The notes beneath the pieces were generated by a model. It made no database searches, was not told the DNA's origin, and worked only from the letters and a program-made list of their open reading frames with translations. Position numbers and translations under genes: made by a program. Positions 9,595-21,800 of a stretch of 64,000 nt of DNA are shown one piece after another. Every line of letters begins with the position of its first letter. Position 1 is the stretch's first letter. Origin of the DNA: Sphaerotilus mobilis (lineage in GTDB: Bacteria; Pseudomonadota; Gammaproteobacteria; Burkholderiales; Burkholderiaceae_C); the NCBI RefSeq assembly GCF_004216565.1, contig NZ_SGWV01000011.1:62001-126000 (forward strand), given 5' to 3'.

Positions 9595-11301
9595 ATGAGC
9601 AGTCTCTCGAACCCGTCGACCTCGGTCACCAAGGCCCCGAACAACGAGTGGTGGCGCAGCGGCGTCATCTACCAGATCTACCCGCGCAGCTGGCAGGACA
9701 GCAACGGCGACGGCATCGGCGACCTGCCGGGCATCACGCGTCGCCTGGCGCATGTGGCCAAGCTCGGCGCCGACGCGATCTGGCTGTCGCCGATCTTCAA
9801 GAGCCCGATGAAGGACTTCGGCTACGACGTCAGCGACTACAACGACGTCGACCCGATGTTTGGCACGCTGGCCGACTTCAAGGCGCTGGTCGACCGCGCC
9901 CATGAGCTGGGCCTGAAGGTCATCATCGACCAGGTGCTGTCGCACTGCTCGGACCAGCACCCGTGGTTCAAGGAAAGCCGCTCCAGCCGCGACAACCCGA
10001 AGGCCGACTGGTTCGTCTGGGCCGATGCCAAGGACGACGGCACGCCGCCCAACAACTGGCTCAGCGTGTTCGGTGGCAGCTCGTGGCAATGGGACACCCG
10101 GCGTCGCCAGTACTACCTGCACAACTTCCTGGCCAGCCAGCCGGACCTGAACTTCCACAACCCCGAGGTGCAGGACGCGCTGCTGGCCTCCGTGAAGTTC
10201 TGGCTCGAGTTCGGCGTCGACGGCTACCGGCTCGACGCGATCAACTTCTGCTTCCACGACGCCGAGCTGCGCAGCAACCCCGGCATCGGCGAGCCCGATG
10301 CGTCCAACCCGACGGTGGCCTCGACCAATCCCTACGCCTGGCAGCGGCACATCTATGACCGCAGCCGTCCGGACGCGCTGGGCTTCCTGCAGCGCGTCCG
10401 CTCGCTGGTCGACCAGTACCCCGACACGACCATGGTCGGCGAGATCGGCGACGAGTCCGGCATGTTGATGGTGGCCCAGTACACGGCCGACTTCGACAAG
10501 CTGCACATGGGCTATTGCTTCGACCTGCTCGCGCCCGATGGCAGCGCCACCTATGTGCGCGGCGTGATCGCCAAGTTCGAACGTGTCGCCCCGACCGCCG
10601 ACAAGGGCTGGGCTTGCTGGGCCCTGTCCAACCACGACTGCGCCCGCCTGGCCTCGCGCTGGAGCACCGGCCTGGATGCCGCCGCGCAGACCGCCATGGT
10701 GCGTGCCGCCGCCGCGCTGCAGTTGTCGCTGCGCGGCAGCGTCTGCATCTACCAGGGCGACGAGCTGGGCCTGCCCGAAGCCGACATCGCCTTCGAGGAC
10801 ATGCAGGACCCCTACGGCATCACGATGTGGCCAGACTTCAAGGGCCGCGACGGCTGCCGCACGCCCTTCCCGTGGGAAGCGGCGGCTCAGGACCTGGGCT
10901 TCAGCCCGGCCGGCACGACGGTCAAGCCGTGGCTGCCCGTCAGCCCGGACCATCAGGCCCTGGCGGTCGACGTCCAGGAGGCCGACCCGGCCTCGACGCT
11001 GCAGGCCTACCGCCGCCTGTTGGCGTGGCGCAAGACCCAGCCGGCGCTGCTGCAGGGCACGCTGACGCTGGTCGGTGAGGACGCCCAGGTGCTGGCCTTT
11101 GTGCGCGAGCACGCCGGCGAGCGCCTGCTGTGCGCCTTCAACCTCAGCGCGCAGCCCGCCACGTTCGCGCTCGATGCCACGACGGCCGTGGCCGAGATCC
11201 TGTCCGACAGCGGCGCGCGTGGCGCGTCGCTGCAGGGCGCGACCCTGGCCTTCGAGCCCTTTGGCGTGCTCTTCGCCCGACTGGCCTCCAAGGCTGGCTG
11301 A
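9595..11301 (+). CDS. GH13 alpha-glucosidase (copy 2, tandem paralogue)
   Basis: This 568-aa GH13 enzyme is very similar to the preceding one over the full length, with long identical blocks such as DFGYD-SDY-DVDPMFGTLADFKALV. Catalytic residues are D214 (GYRLDAIN), E283 (MVGEIGDES) and D348 (SNHDCAR). Differences concentrate near the active-site loops (TNHDIPR versus SNHDCAR; VVNFYFHD versus AINFCFHD), which suggests that the copies prefer different linkages or sugars. An extra N-terminal 13 residues (SSLSNPSTSVTKA) precede the common start. It is cytoplasmic and lies between the permeases and the ATPase. Confidence 0.93.
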   Translation: MSSLSNPSTSVTKAPNNEWWRSGVIYQIYPRSWQDSNGDGIGDLPGITRRLAHVAKLGADAIWLSPIFKSPMKDFGYDVSDYNDVDPMFGTLADFKALVDRAHELGLKVIIDQVLSHCSDQHPWFKESRSSRDNPKADWFVWADAKDDGTPPNNWLSVFGGSSWQWDTRRRQYYLHNFLASQPDLNFHNPEVQDALLASVKFWLEFGVDGYRLDAINFCFHDAELRSNPGIGEPDASNPTVASTNPYAWQRHIYDRSRPDALGFLQRVRSLVDQYPDTTMVGEIGDESGMLMVAQYTADFDKLHMGYCFDLLAPDGSATYVRGVIAKFERVAPTADKGWACWALSNHDCARLASRWSTGLDAAAQTAMVRAAAALQLSLRGSVCIYQGDELGLPEADIAFEDMQDPYGITMWPDFKGRDGCRTPFPWEAAAQDLGFSPAGTTVKPWLPVSPDHQALAVDVQEADPASTLQAYRRLLAWRKTQPALLQGTLTLVGEDAQVLAFVREHAGERLLCAFNLSAQPATFALDATTAVAEILSDSGARGASLQGATLAFEPFGVLFARLASKAG

Positions 11302-11337
11302 CCTTCGCAACCTCTCGTTCAACCCACCACGCTCGCC

Positions 11338-12474
<1,137 letters not shown>

Positions 12475-12609
12475 ACCTCGGCACACCGGCCCGGGTGGCC
12501 GGTGCGTCGACCCACCTGTGCCGTCCCCGTCCACGCGCGGTCCGCCAGCCGGGCCGCGTGGGGACGCGGCTCGCCGCTTCTCGTCTCACACCGCAGCAGG
12601 AATCGCGTC

Positions 12610-14319
12610 ATGAGCAACCCCTGGTGGAAATCCAGCGTCGTCTATCAGATCTACCCGCGCAGCTTTTGCGACAGCAATGGCGACGGCATCGGCGACCTCA
12701 AGGGCATCACCTCGAAGCTCGACCACCTGCAGGCGCTGGGCGTCGACGTGGTCTGGCTCTCGCCGGTCTACCGCTCGCCACAGGACGACAACGGCTACGA
12801 CATCAGCGACTACCGCGACATCGCGCCCGAGTTCGGCACGCTGGCTGACTTCGACGAGATGCTGGCGGCGATGCACGCGCGCGGCATCAAGCTGGTGATG
12901 GACCTGGTCGTCAACCACAGCTCGGACGAACACGCCTGGTTCCAGCAGGCCCGCAGCAGCCGCGACAACCCCTTCCACGACCACTACATCTGGCGTGAGC
13001 CGAAGGCCGATGGCTCGCCGCCGACGAACTGGGAAGCCGCGTTCTCGGGCTCCGTCTGGGAATGGAACGAAGCGACCGGCGAGTACTACCTGCACATGTT
13101 CAGCCGCAAGCAGCCGGACCTGAACTGGGAGAACCCGGCGCTGCGCCAGGAGGTCTACGGCCTGATGCGCTTCTGGCTCGACCGCGGCGTCGACGGCTTC
13201 CGCATGGACGTCATCAACATGATCTCCAAGCCGTGGCAAGCCGACGGCGGCCTGCCCGACGCGCCGGTGGTGCGCGAGGGCTTCCTGCAGCCCGGCTTCG
13301 CCCTGACCTGCAATGGCCCGCGCCTGCTGGAGTTCCTGCGCGAGATGCGCCATGAGGTGCTGGACCACTACGACACCCTGACGGTGGGCGAAGCGCCGAT
13401 GGCGACCACGCGACAGGGCCGCGAGATCTCCGACCCGGTCGACGGTGCGCTCAACATGCTGTTCCAGTTCGAGCACATGGACCTCGACAGCCAGCCCGGC
13501 GATCCGCGCGGCAAGTGGGCCCTGAAGACGCTGGACCTGCGCGACCTCAAGCGCACCATGGCGCGCTGGCAGGACGAGCTGCACGGCTGCGGCTGGAACA
13601 GCCTCTACCTGAGCAACCACGACCAGCCGCGCCCGGTCTCGCGCTTTGGCGACGACGGCGAACACCGCGTGCGCTCGGCCCAGATGCTCGGCACCTGGCT
13701 GCACCTGCACCAGGGCACGCCCTATGTCTACCAGGGCGAGGAACTGGGCCTGGGCAATGTGCGCTTCGAGCGCATCGAGGACTACCAGGACATCGAGACG
13801 CTCAACATGTACCGCGTCGCGACGAACGAACGCGGCGAGGACCCCGCCGAGCTGATGCGCGCCATCCATGCCAAGGGCCGCGACAACGCCCGCACGCCGA
13901 TGCCGTGGTCGGACGGGCCGCATGCCGGCTTCACCACCGGCACGCCCTGGATCAAGCTCAACCCGACCTATCCGACGGTCAACGCCGCGCAGGCGCTGGC
14001 CGACGAAGGCTCGGTGTTCCATTACTACCGCCGCCTGATCGCCTTGCGCAAGGCACACCCCATCGTGGTCGACGGCCGCCATGACCTGCTGCTGGCCGAG
14101 CATCCGCAGATCTATGCCTACACCCGCACGCTGGGCGCCGAGCGCTGGCTGGTGGTCTGCAACTTCAGCGCCGCCAGCCCCGTCTTCGAGCTGCCGGCCG
14201 ACATCCCCGCCGCGCGCTGGGAGACCGTCATCGCCAACATCGACGAGCCCGCCGGGGTCGATCTGCATGCGCTGCCGCTGCGACCATGGGAAGCCCGTGT
14301 GATCCGCCTGCTCGGCTGA
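12610..14319 (+). CDS. GH13 alpha-glucosidase / oligo-1,6-glucosidase-like enzyme (third)
   Basis: This 569-aa protein starts at ATG 12610 after an AGGAA site; an in-frame upstream start at 12502 has no support because homology begins at WWKSSVVYQIYPRSF. Catalytic residues are D200 (GFRMDVIN), E261 (TVGEAPM) and D338 (SNHDQPR). The QPDLNWENP motif is typical of the oligo-1,6-glucosidase/alpha-glucosidase/TreC subfamily (GH13_31), so this enzyme is not a copy of the two upstream. It probably cleaves isomaltose-type, trehalose-type or maltose-type sugars in the cytoplasm. A trehalose-6-phosphate hydrolase is possible but less likely without a PTS nearby. Confidence 0.92.
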   Translation: MSNPWWKSSVVYQIYPRSFCDSNGDGIGDLKGITSKLDHLQALGVDVVWLSPVYRSPQDDNGYDISDYRDIAPEFGTLADFDEMLAAMHARGIKLVMDLVVNHSSDEHAWFQQARSSRDNPFHDHYIWREPKADGSPPTNWEAAFSGSVWEWNEATGEYYLHMFSRKQPDLNWENPALRQEVYGLMRFWLDRGVDGFRMDVINMISKPWQADGGLPDAPVVREGFLQPGFALTCNGPRLLEFLREMRHEVLDHYDTLTVGEAPMATTRQGREISDPVDGALNMLFQFEHMDLDSQPGDPRGKWALKTLDLRDLKRTMARWQDELHGCGWNSLYLSNHDQPRPVSRFGDDGEHRVRSAQMLGTWLHLHQGTPYVYQGEELGLGNVRFERIEDYQDIETLNMYRVATNERGEDPAELMRAIHAKGRDNARTPMPWSDGPHAGFTTGTPWIKLNPTYPTVNAAQALADEGSVFHYYRRLIALRKAHPIVVDGRHDLLLAEHPQIYAYTRTLGAERWLVVCNFSAASPVFELPADIPAARWETVIANIDEPAGVDLHALPLRPWEARVIRLLG

Positions 14320-14403
14320 CCCGGCGCGGGACACACGCCCAGACCCAGGCCCAGACCCGGACTCCGAACACCCCCGATCCCCTCGATGTAGGAAGGACCC
14401 ACC

Positions 14404-16377
14404 GTGGCCAAGAACACCTCATCCACCTTGAACGTCGCAGCCCCTGTCCCGGCCGCCGCCGCTCCTGTCGCCACCTTCGACCACCCGGATGTGCGTGTCC
14501 AGCGCGCCCACGCCGCCGTCGCCGCCGCCCATGCCCGCGATCCCCTGTGGCCCGACTTCGCCCGCCGCCTGCAACAGCACCTGGGCACGCTGGTGGGCGA
14601 GCTGGCGCCGCTGTACGGCCACCGGCCCGACTTCGAGGCCTTCCTGAGCCGCCTGCTGCTGACCTGCTGGACGTCCTGGCACGCCCGTGCGGCCGACCTG
14701 CGCTCGCTCGACGCCCGGCGCGAGGCCGAGCCGGACTGGTTCCAGTCGCACCGCATGGTCGGTGGGGTCTGTTATGCCGATCTGTATGGCGGCAACCTGC
14801 GCGGCATCGAGGCCCAGATCCCCTACTTCAAGTCGCTGGGACTGACCTATCTGCACCTGATGCCGCCCTTCCTGTGCCCCGAGCCGCACAACGATGGCGG
14901 CTATGCGGTCAGCAGCTACCGCGACGTCAAGCCCAGCCTGGGCCACATCGACGACCTGCGCCGGCTGGCGCAGAAGCTGCGCGACGAGGGCATCTCGCTG
15001 GTGCTGGACTTCGTCTTCAACCACACCAGCGACGAACATGAATGGGCCCGTGCGGCGCTGGCCGGTGACCCGCGCCACAAGGACTTCTTCTACATCTTCG
15101 AAGGCCGCGAGCAGCCCGACGCCTACGAGCGCACGCTGCGCGAGATATTCCCCGACGAGCACCCCGGCGCCTTCAGCCCGCTGCCCGACAACCGCTGGGT
15201 CTGGACCACCTTCCACAGCTACCAGTGGGACCTGAACTACGCCAACCCGGACGTCTTCGACGCCATGGCCGGCGAGATGCTGGCCATCGCCAACCTGGGC
15301 GTGGAGTTCCTGCGCATGGACGCGGTGGCCTTCATCTGGAAGCGCCTGGGCACCAGCTGCGAGAACCTGCCCGAGGCGCACCAGCTGCTGCGGGCCTACA
15401 ACGCGGTCGCCCGCATCGCCGCGCCGGCCATGCTGTTCAAGAGCGAGGCCATCGTCCACCCGGATGACGTCGTCAAGTACATCGACCCGGCCGAGTGCCA
15501 GATCTCCTACAACCCGCTGCAAATGGCGCTGTTGTGGAACACGCTCGCGACCCGCGAGGTCAACATGCTGCAGAAGGCGCTGGCCGAGCGCCACCACCTG
15601 CCGGCACACACCGCCTGGGTCAACTACGTGCGCAGCCATGACGACATCGGCTGGACCTTCGCCGACGAGGACGCCATCCAGCTGGGCATCCACGGCTTTG
15701 ACCACCGCACCTTCCTGAACCGCTTCTACGTCAACCGCTACCCCGGCAGCTTCGCCCGCGGCGTGCCCTTCCAGGACAACCCGGCCACGGGCGACTGCCG
15801 CATCAGCGGCACGGCGGCCTCCTTGTGCGGGCTGGAGCAGGGCGACCCGCACGCGGTCGCACGCATGCTGCTGCTCTACGGCGTGGCGCTGTCGTCCGGC
15901 GGCATCCCGCTGATCTACCTGGGCGACGAGTTCGGCGCGCTCAATGACATGGGCTACCTGCAGGACCCGGGCAAGGCCGGCGACAGCCGCTGGGTCCACC
16001 GTCCGGCGCGTGACCCGGTGCGCTTCGAGCAGCGGCTCGACCCGGCCACCGACGCCGGCCGCATCTTCGCGGGCCTGTCGCACCTGATCCGCCTGCGCCA
16101 GCACCTGCCGTCCTTCGGCGGCGGTCGTCTGACCCCGTTCTGGTCGGACAACCCGGCCGTGCTCGGCTACCTGCGCCATGGCGAGGGTCAGACCGGTGGC
16201 GGCAACATCCTCGTGCTGGCCAACTTCAGCGAGAAGGAACAGGTCGTCGCCGCGCGGGTGCTCTCGGGCATGCCCGGTGCGGCCGCCGACCTGATCGGGC
16301 AGAACGGCCATGACCTGCGCAGCGACCTGACCCTCGCGCCCTACCAGATGGTCTGGCTGGACTGCCGGCGCGGCTGA
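14404..16377 (+). CDS. Amylosucrase (GH13_4)
   Basis: This 657-aa enzyme starts with GTG at 14404 after a clear AGGAAGGA site. It transfers glucose from sucrose onto alpha-glucan and releases fructose. It is close to Neisseria amylosucrase as I recall that sequence, with shared blocks [66 protein letters not shown] and [11 protein letters not shown]. The catalytic set is D306 (RMDAV), E348 (KSEAI) and D413 (SHDD). Residues 1-30 are an Ala/Pro-rich leader with no signal-peptide pattern. It directly precedes glgB, so linear glucan made from sucrose could be branched at once. A sucrose hydrolase is the alternative. Confidence 0.93.
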   Translation: MAKNTSSTLNVAAPVPAAAAPVATFDHPDVRVQRAHAAVAAAHARDPLWPDFARRLQQHLGTLVGELAPLYGHRPDFEAFLSRLLLTCWTSWHARAADLRSLDARREAEPDWFQSHRMVGGVCYADLYGGNLRGIEAQIPYFKSLGLTYLHLMPPFLCPEPHNDGGYAVSSYRDVKPSLGHIDDLRRLAQKLRDEGISLVLDFVFNHTSDEHEWARAALAGDPRHKDFFYIFEGREQPDAYERTLREIFPDEHPGAFSPLPDNRWVWTTFHSYQWDLNYANPDVFDAMAGEMLAIANLGVEFLRMDAVAFIWKRLGTSCENLPEAHQLLRAYNAVARIAAPAMLFKSEAIVHPDDVVKYIDPAECQISYNPLQMALLWNTLATREVNMLQKALAERHHLPAHTAWVNYVRSHDDIGWTFADEDAIQLGIHGFDHRTFLNRFYVNRYPGSFARGVPFQDNPATGDCRISGTAASLCGLEQGDPHAVARMLLLYGVALSSGGIPLIYLGDEFGALNDMGYLQDPGKAGDSRWVHRPARDPVRFEQRLDPATDAGRIFAGLSHLIRLRQHLPSFGGGRLTPFWSDNPAVLGYLRHGEGQTGGGNILVLANFSEKEQVVAARVLSGMPGAAADLIGQNGHDLRSDLTLAPYQMVWLDCRRG

Positions 16378-16471
16378 GGCGCTGGCCACCGCCTGTTGCT
16401 CGCCTGTCCCCACCTGCCCGTACCCTGAGCCCATACTGCGCGCCCCGCACAGACCCTCGCCGGAGACCCAC

Positions 16472-18664
16472 ATGCTCGATGCCGACACCCTTGCCGCCCT
16501 GATGCAGGGCGATCACGGCGATCCGTTCGCGGTGCTCGGCCTGCACCCGCTGGGCGCCGATCCGGCCCTCTCCGGCTGGGTCCTGCGCGTGCTGCTGCCC
16601 GGCGCCGCTGGCGTGCGGGCGCTGCGCCGCGAGGGCGGTGCGCTGCTGGCCGAACTGCCGCGCATCCCCGGCTCGGACGTCTTCGAAGCGACCTTGCCGC
16701 CGAGCGCCGAACGCGAGGTCTACGTGCTCGACGTCGACTGGGGCACCCACCGCCACACGATGGAGGACGCCTACCGATTCGGCTCGTTGCTGGGCGACAC
16801 CGACCTGTGGCTGCTGGCCGAGGGCACGCACCACCGGCCCTATGAACAACTCGGCGCGCACCCGGTCGAGATCGGCGGCGTGGCCGGCACGCGCTTCGCG
16901 GTCTGGGCACCGAGCGCTCGGCGCGTCTCCATCGTCGGGGCCTTCAACAACTGGGACGGCCGCCGCCACATGATGCGGCTGCGCCGCGAGTGCGGCGTCT
17001 GGGAGATCTTCGTGCCGCATGCCGGCGTGGGCGACCTCTACAAGGTCGAGATCAAGGGCGCCGACGGCCAGCTGCACGTCAAGTCCGACCCGATGGGCTT
17101 CCGCGCCGAGATGCGGCCGCAGACCGCCTCGATGATCCACGGCCTGCCGGCGGTCGTGCCGTCCGACCCGGCCCGCCGCGCGGCCAACTCGCTCAAGGCG
17201 CCGATCTCGGTCTACGAGGTCCACCTGGGTTCCTGGCGCAGCAACGAGCGTGGCGAGTGGCTGACCTACCGCGAGATCGCCGACCAGCTGGTGCCCTATG
17301 CGCAGGACATGGGCTTCACCCACCTGGAGCTGCTGCCGGTGCACGAGCACCCCTTCGACGGCTCCTGGGGCTACCAGCCGACCGGCCTGTACGCGCCGAC
17401 CTCGCGCTTCGGCTCACCGGAGGACTTCCGCTACTTCGTCGCCAAGGCGCACGAGGCCGGCATCGGCGTGATCCTCGACTGGGTCCCCGGCCACTTCCCG
17501 ACCGATGCCCACGGCCTGGGCAAGTTCGACGGCAGCCACCTCTACGAACACGCCGACCCGCGCGAAGGCTTCCACCAGGACTGGCAGACGCTGATCTACA
17601 ACTACGGCCGCACGGAGGTCCGCAACTTCCTCGTCGGCAACGCCCTGTACTGGCTGGAGCGCTTCGGCGTCGATGGCCTGCGCGTCGACGCGGTGGCCTC
17701 GATGCTCTACCGCGACTACAGCCGCAAGGACGGCGAGTGGATCCCCAACCGCTGGGGTGGCCGCGAGAACCTGGAGGCGATCGACTTCATGCGCCGCATG
17801 AACCACATCGTCGGCACCCAGCGCGAGGAGGCCATGACCGTGGCCGAGGAATCGACCGCCTTCCCCGGCGTGTCGCGCCCGCCCAGCCCCGACCTGCAGG
17901 CCGGCGGCCTGGGCTTCCACTTCAAGTGGAACATGGGCTGGATGAACGACACGCTGCGCTACATGCAGCAGGACCCGGTGCACCGCAAGTACCACCACGG
18001 CCAGATGACCTTCGGCCTGGTCTACGCCTTCAGCGAGAACTTCATGCTGCCGCTCTCGCACGACGAGGTGGTGCACGGCAAGGGCTCGATCCTGGCCCGC
18101 ATGCCCGGCGACGAGTGGCAGCGCTTTGCCAACCTGCGCGCCTACTACGGCTTCATGTGGGGCCACCCCGGCAAGAAGCTGCTGTTCATGGGCTGCGAGT
18201 TCGGCCAGGGCACCGAGTGGAACGCCAACACCTCGCTGCCGTGGCACATGCTCGACCACCCCGCGCACCAGGGCGTGCAGCGCTGGGTGCGCGACCTCAA
18301 CCGGGTCTACCGCCACCACGGCGCGCTGCACCAGCGCGACATCAGCCCGGACGGCTTCCAGTGGCTCAGCCACGACGACGCCGAGAACTCGGTGCTGTCC
18401 TTCGTGCGCTGGGGCGACGACGGCACGCATGTGGTCGTCGTCTGCAACTTCACCCCGGTGGTGCGCGAGAACTACCGCATCGGCGTGCCGCAGGCCGGGG
18501 CCTACCGCGAGCTGATCAACAGCGACGCGGCCGTCTACGGCGGCAGCGGTGTCCACAACCCCGTGCGGGCGACCGAGCCGAGCGCCTGCCATGGCTGCGC
18601 CCAGTCCCTCTCGCTGACCATCCCGCCGCTGGCGACGGTGATGTTCGTGGTCGAGGCCGGCTGA
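16472..18664 (+). CDS. glgB: 1,4-alpha-glucan branching enzyme
   Basis: This 730-aa protein has the full bacterial layout: an N-terminal beta-sandwich region (residues 1-110, [12 protein letters not shown]), a CBM48 module (about 115-225, [23 protein letters not shown]), the GH13_9 barrel with nucleophile D406 ([16 protein letters not shown]) and acid E459 ([15 protein letters not shown]), and [11 protein letters not shown] with the third acidic residue. It forms alpha-1,6 branches in glycogen. Length matches the E. coli type. No glgA, glgC or glgP lies near it; its partner here is amylosucrase 94 bp upstream, so the glucan backbone may come from sucrose. Confidence 0.97.
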   Translation: MLDADTLAALMQGDHGDPFAVLGLHPLGADPALSGWVLRVLLPGAAGVRALRREGGALLAELPRIPGSDVFEATLPPSAEREVYVLDVDWGTHRHTMEDAYRFGSLLGDTDLWLLAEGTHHRPYEQLGAHPVEIGGVAGTRFAVWAPSARRVSIVGAFNNWDGRRHMMRLRRECGVWEIFVPHAGVGDLYKVEIKGADGQLHVKSDPMGFRAEMRPQTASMIHGLPAVVPSDPARRAANSLKAPISVYEVHLGSWRSNERGEWLTYREIADQLVPYAQDMGFTHLELLPVHEHPFDGSWGYQPTGLYAPTSRFGSPEDFRYFVAKAHEAGIGVILDWVPGHFPTDAHGLGKFDGSHLYEHADPREGFHQDWQTLIYNYGRTEVRNFLVGNALYWLERFGVDGLRVDAVASMLYRDYSRKDGEWIPNRWGGRENLEAIDFMRRMNHIVGTQREEAMTVAEESTAFPGVSRPPSPDLQAGGLGFHFKWNMGWMNDTLRYMQQDPVHRKYHHGQMTFGLVYAFSENFMLPLSHDEVVHGKGSILARMPGDEWQRFANLRAYYGFMWGHPGKKLLFMGCEFGQGTEWNANTSLPWHMLDHPAHQGVQRWVRDLNRVYRHHGALHQRDISPDGFQWLSHDDAENSVLSFVRWGDDGTHVVVVCNFTPVVRENYRIGVPQAGAYRELINSDAAVYGGSGVHNPVRATEPSACHGCAQSLSLTIPPLATVMFVVEAG

Positions 18665-18677
18665 GGCCAGGACCCGG

Positions 18678-18706
18678 CCCGGGCCCAGTGCTTGCATGGG
18701 TCCGGG
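18678..18706 (+). terminator. Hairpin between glgB and the PhK-like gene
   Basis: Arms at 18678-18687 and 18697-18706 form a 10-bp stem with one G-U pair and a 9-nt loop, followed by only TTTG. It may act as a weak terminator or attenuator before the last gene of the island. Confidence 0.4.
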
Positions 18707-18777
18707 TTTGCGACCGTTCACGCGCTTGCAGATTCGAACCCCGCCTGTAACTGGAAGGATGTGACACTCCCGCGGTG

Positions 18778-18789
18778 AGGGTTAACCCT
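18778..18789. promoter_or_regulatory. Palindrome AGGGTTAACCCT
   Basis: This perfect 12-bp palindrome lies 20 bp upstream of the start codon of the 1198-aa gene. Its place next to the ribosome site suggests an operator, but no protein is known for it here. Confidence 0.35.
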
Positions 18790-18808
18790 TAAACATCGGG
18801 AGACTTCC

Positions 18809-21800
18809 ATGACGGCAAGACAAGCGGCAGCCAGCCGCAAGGCCAGCGCCGAGGCAGACCGCCAGACCGCCAAGGCCATCGCCGCGCAGGCCGCCCCGGC
18901 CGCCCCGGCCGCCCCGGCCGATCCCTTGGCCGGCTGGGTCGAACAGGCCCGTCAGATCATCCTGTCGCGCCAGGACCCGAACACCGGCCTGCTGCCGGCC
19001 AGCACCGCCATCACGGTGCACGGCGACTACACCCACGCCTGGGTGCGCGACAACGTCTACAGCATCCTCGCCATCTGGGCCCTGGAACTGGCCCACCGCG
19101 AGCGCGATCCGGGCCTGTCGGCCGAGCTGCGCGGGCGGGTCGAGGCGCTGATGCGCGGCCTGCTGGCGGCCATGCTCAAGCAGGCCCACAAGGTCGAACG
19201 CTTCAAGCACACCCAGCATCCGCTGGACGCCCTGCACGCCAAGTACGCGACGACCACCGGCGACCCGGTGGTGGGCGATGCCGAGTGGGGTCACCTGCAG
19301 ATCGACGCGACCGCGATCTTCCTGCTGCAGCTCGCGCAGATGAGTGCGAGCGGCCTGTCCATCGTGCGCGAGCCGCACGAGGTGGCCTTCGTGCAGAACC
19401 TCGTGCACTACCTCGCCCGCGCCCACCGCACGCCCGACTACGGCATCTGGGAGCGTGGCCACAAGCAGAACCAGGGCCGCGCCGAGATCAACGCCAGTTC
19501 GGTGGGCATGGCCAAGGCCGCGCTGGAGGCCATCGCCGACGCCGACCTGCTACCCGGCCGGGCGCCGCGCATCCTCGTCCAGGGCGACGACATCGCCCAC
19601 GCCCGCAGCACGCTGGCCGCGCTGCTGCCGCGCGAGTCCGAGAGCAAGGAGACCGATGGCGCGCTGCTGTCGGTGATCGGCTACCCGGCCTTCGCGGTCG
19701 ACGACCCGGCGCTCATCGCGGCCACCCGCGAACGCATCGTCGCCAAGCTGCAGGGCCGTTACGGCTGCAAGCGTTTCCTGCGTGACGGACACCAGACGGT
19801 GGTCGAGGACCACAGCCGCCTGCACTACGAACAGGGCGAGCTGCAGCGCTTTCGGCGCATCGAGAGCGAGTGGCCGCTGTTCTTCACCTACCTGCTGATC
19901 GACGCCCGGCTGCGCGAGGACCAGGCCCAGGCGGCCGACTACCGGGCGCGGCTGGAGGCGCTGATGGTCGAACGCGACGGCCAGCGCCTGCTGCCCGAGC
20001 TCTATATCGTGCCGGCCGAGCACATTGAGGCCGAGCGCGAGCAGCCGCACAGCCAGGACCGCGTCCCCAACGACAACGTGCCGTTGGTCTGGGCCCAGAG
20101 CCTCTACCTCGTTGGCGCCCTGCTGCAGGAAGGCTGGGTGCGGCCCGAACAGCTCGACCCGCTGAACCGGCAACGTGCGCTCGATGCGCTCAAGGGCCCG
20201 GCGCCGGCCGTGGCGGTCGACGCCCCCGCGACGACGGCGCCGCAGGCCACCGTCCAGCTGGCGTTGCTCGCGACCGATCCGCTGGTCCAGGCACGGCTGG
20301 CGGTGCACGGCATCGCCGCCCAGACCTTGGCCGAGGTCCGCCCGCTGGCCGAGGTCCGCTACGCCGACGAGCTCGACCAGATGCTCACCGACCTGGGCCG
20401 CTGGAACGACCTGGGCCTGAGCGGCCGGCCGCCGCAGCGGCTGGGCGCGCTGGCCACCAGCAGGGTCTACCGGCAGGGCGGGCGCACGACCGTCTTCCTG
20501 CCTTCGCTGTTCAACCGGCAGGGCTTCTACCTTGGGTTGGACAACGGCCTGCTGATCGACGAGCTGCGCGCCGAGATCGCCTGGCTCGGTCGCCATGCCC
20601 GGCACCTGCCGTGGGCGGTCGACCTGCATGTGGCCGCCGACGATGCCACGCCCGCGCTGGTCTACCGCCGCGAACGGCGCCCGACCCGGCCGCTGATGGT
20701 TGTGCTGGTCACCCAGCCGATGCTGGACACGCGCGGCGCCGACGGCCTGCTGGCGTGGCTGCGTGGCCTGCAGGCGCCGGTCGAAGACAGCGAGCAGGGC
20801 CGCGCCGCAGCGGCCGCGCTGCGGGTCGGCACGCTGGCCGAGCTGCTGCCGCAGACGGCGGTCTGCAGCGTCGACCACCTGCCGGCCTTGCCGGCCCAGC
20901 CGCGTTCCGCGCCCGACACCGGCGCGGTCGCCGCCGCCGTCCTGCACTGGGAAGAGGCGGCCACCCGCGCGCTCAGCCCGGCGCGCGCGGCCACCTTGGA
21001 GCGCGAGCACGACCCGTCCTTCCACCAGCGCCTGCTGGCCCGCAGCCGCAATCCCTACGAGCAGATCGAGGTGCTGTCGCTGCTGTCGCAGCGCTGGGGG
21101 CTGGATGCGCGGTCCTCGCTGGGCGGCACGGTGCGTGAACTGGCCGAGGCCATCTACGCCCGCGCGGGCGCCGAACGCCGCTGGGGCGTGCTGCGCCGCG
21201 CGGCGGCCGTGCTCGACATCCAGGACCAGACGCTGGAGGAAGCCGCCGCGCAGATCGTCGGCCGCGGCAAGCAGGTCTCGCTGGGCCGCGCCTACGACGT
21301 CCAGGCCATCATCGCCTCGCCGCTGGGCAACGCCGAGCTGTTCGAGCGTCTGCGCCGCTTCGGCGGTGACGATGCCCGCGCCCGCCTGCTGATCCAGGAG
21401 CTTGTGCTGCTGCTGGGCACCATGATCAAGGCCGACCCTGGCCTGTTCAAGGGCACGCTGACCTTGCGGCCGTGGTACTTGCTGCTGCTGATCACCGGCC
21501 GGCTGGCGCTGGAACACGCGATCAGCCAGGCCGAGGCCTTCGACCACCTGCTCGACTGCAGCCCGCAAGCCCTGATGGCGCGGCTGCGCGAGGTCATCGC
21601 CCGCGAACAGGAAATGGGCCGTGACCTCGTGCGCCTGCAGTCGCTGCAGGTGCACGAGACCGGCGACGGCGAGACCGCGCTGGTGGCGGTCGACTTCTCG
21701 GCCTCGCACGACCCGGCACTGCCCGACGACGTGCCCGGCTGGCTGGCGTGGCGCGAGCTCAGCGGCGTGCTGACCCGCGTGCCGGGCGACTTCCACGAGC

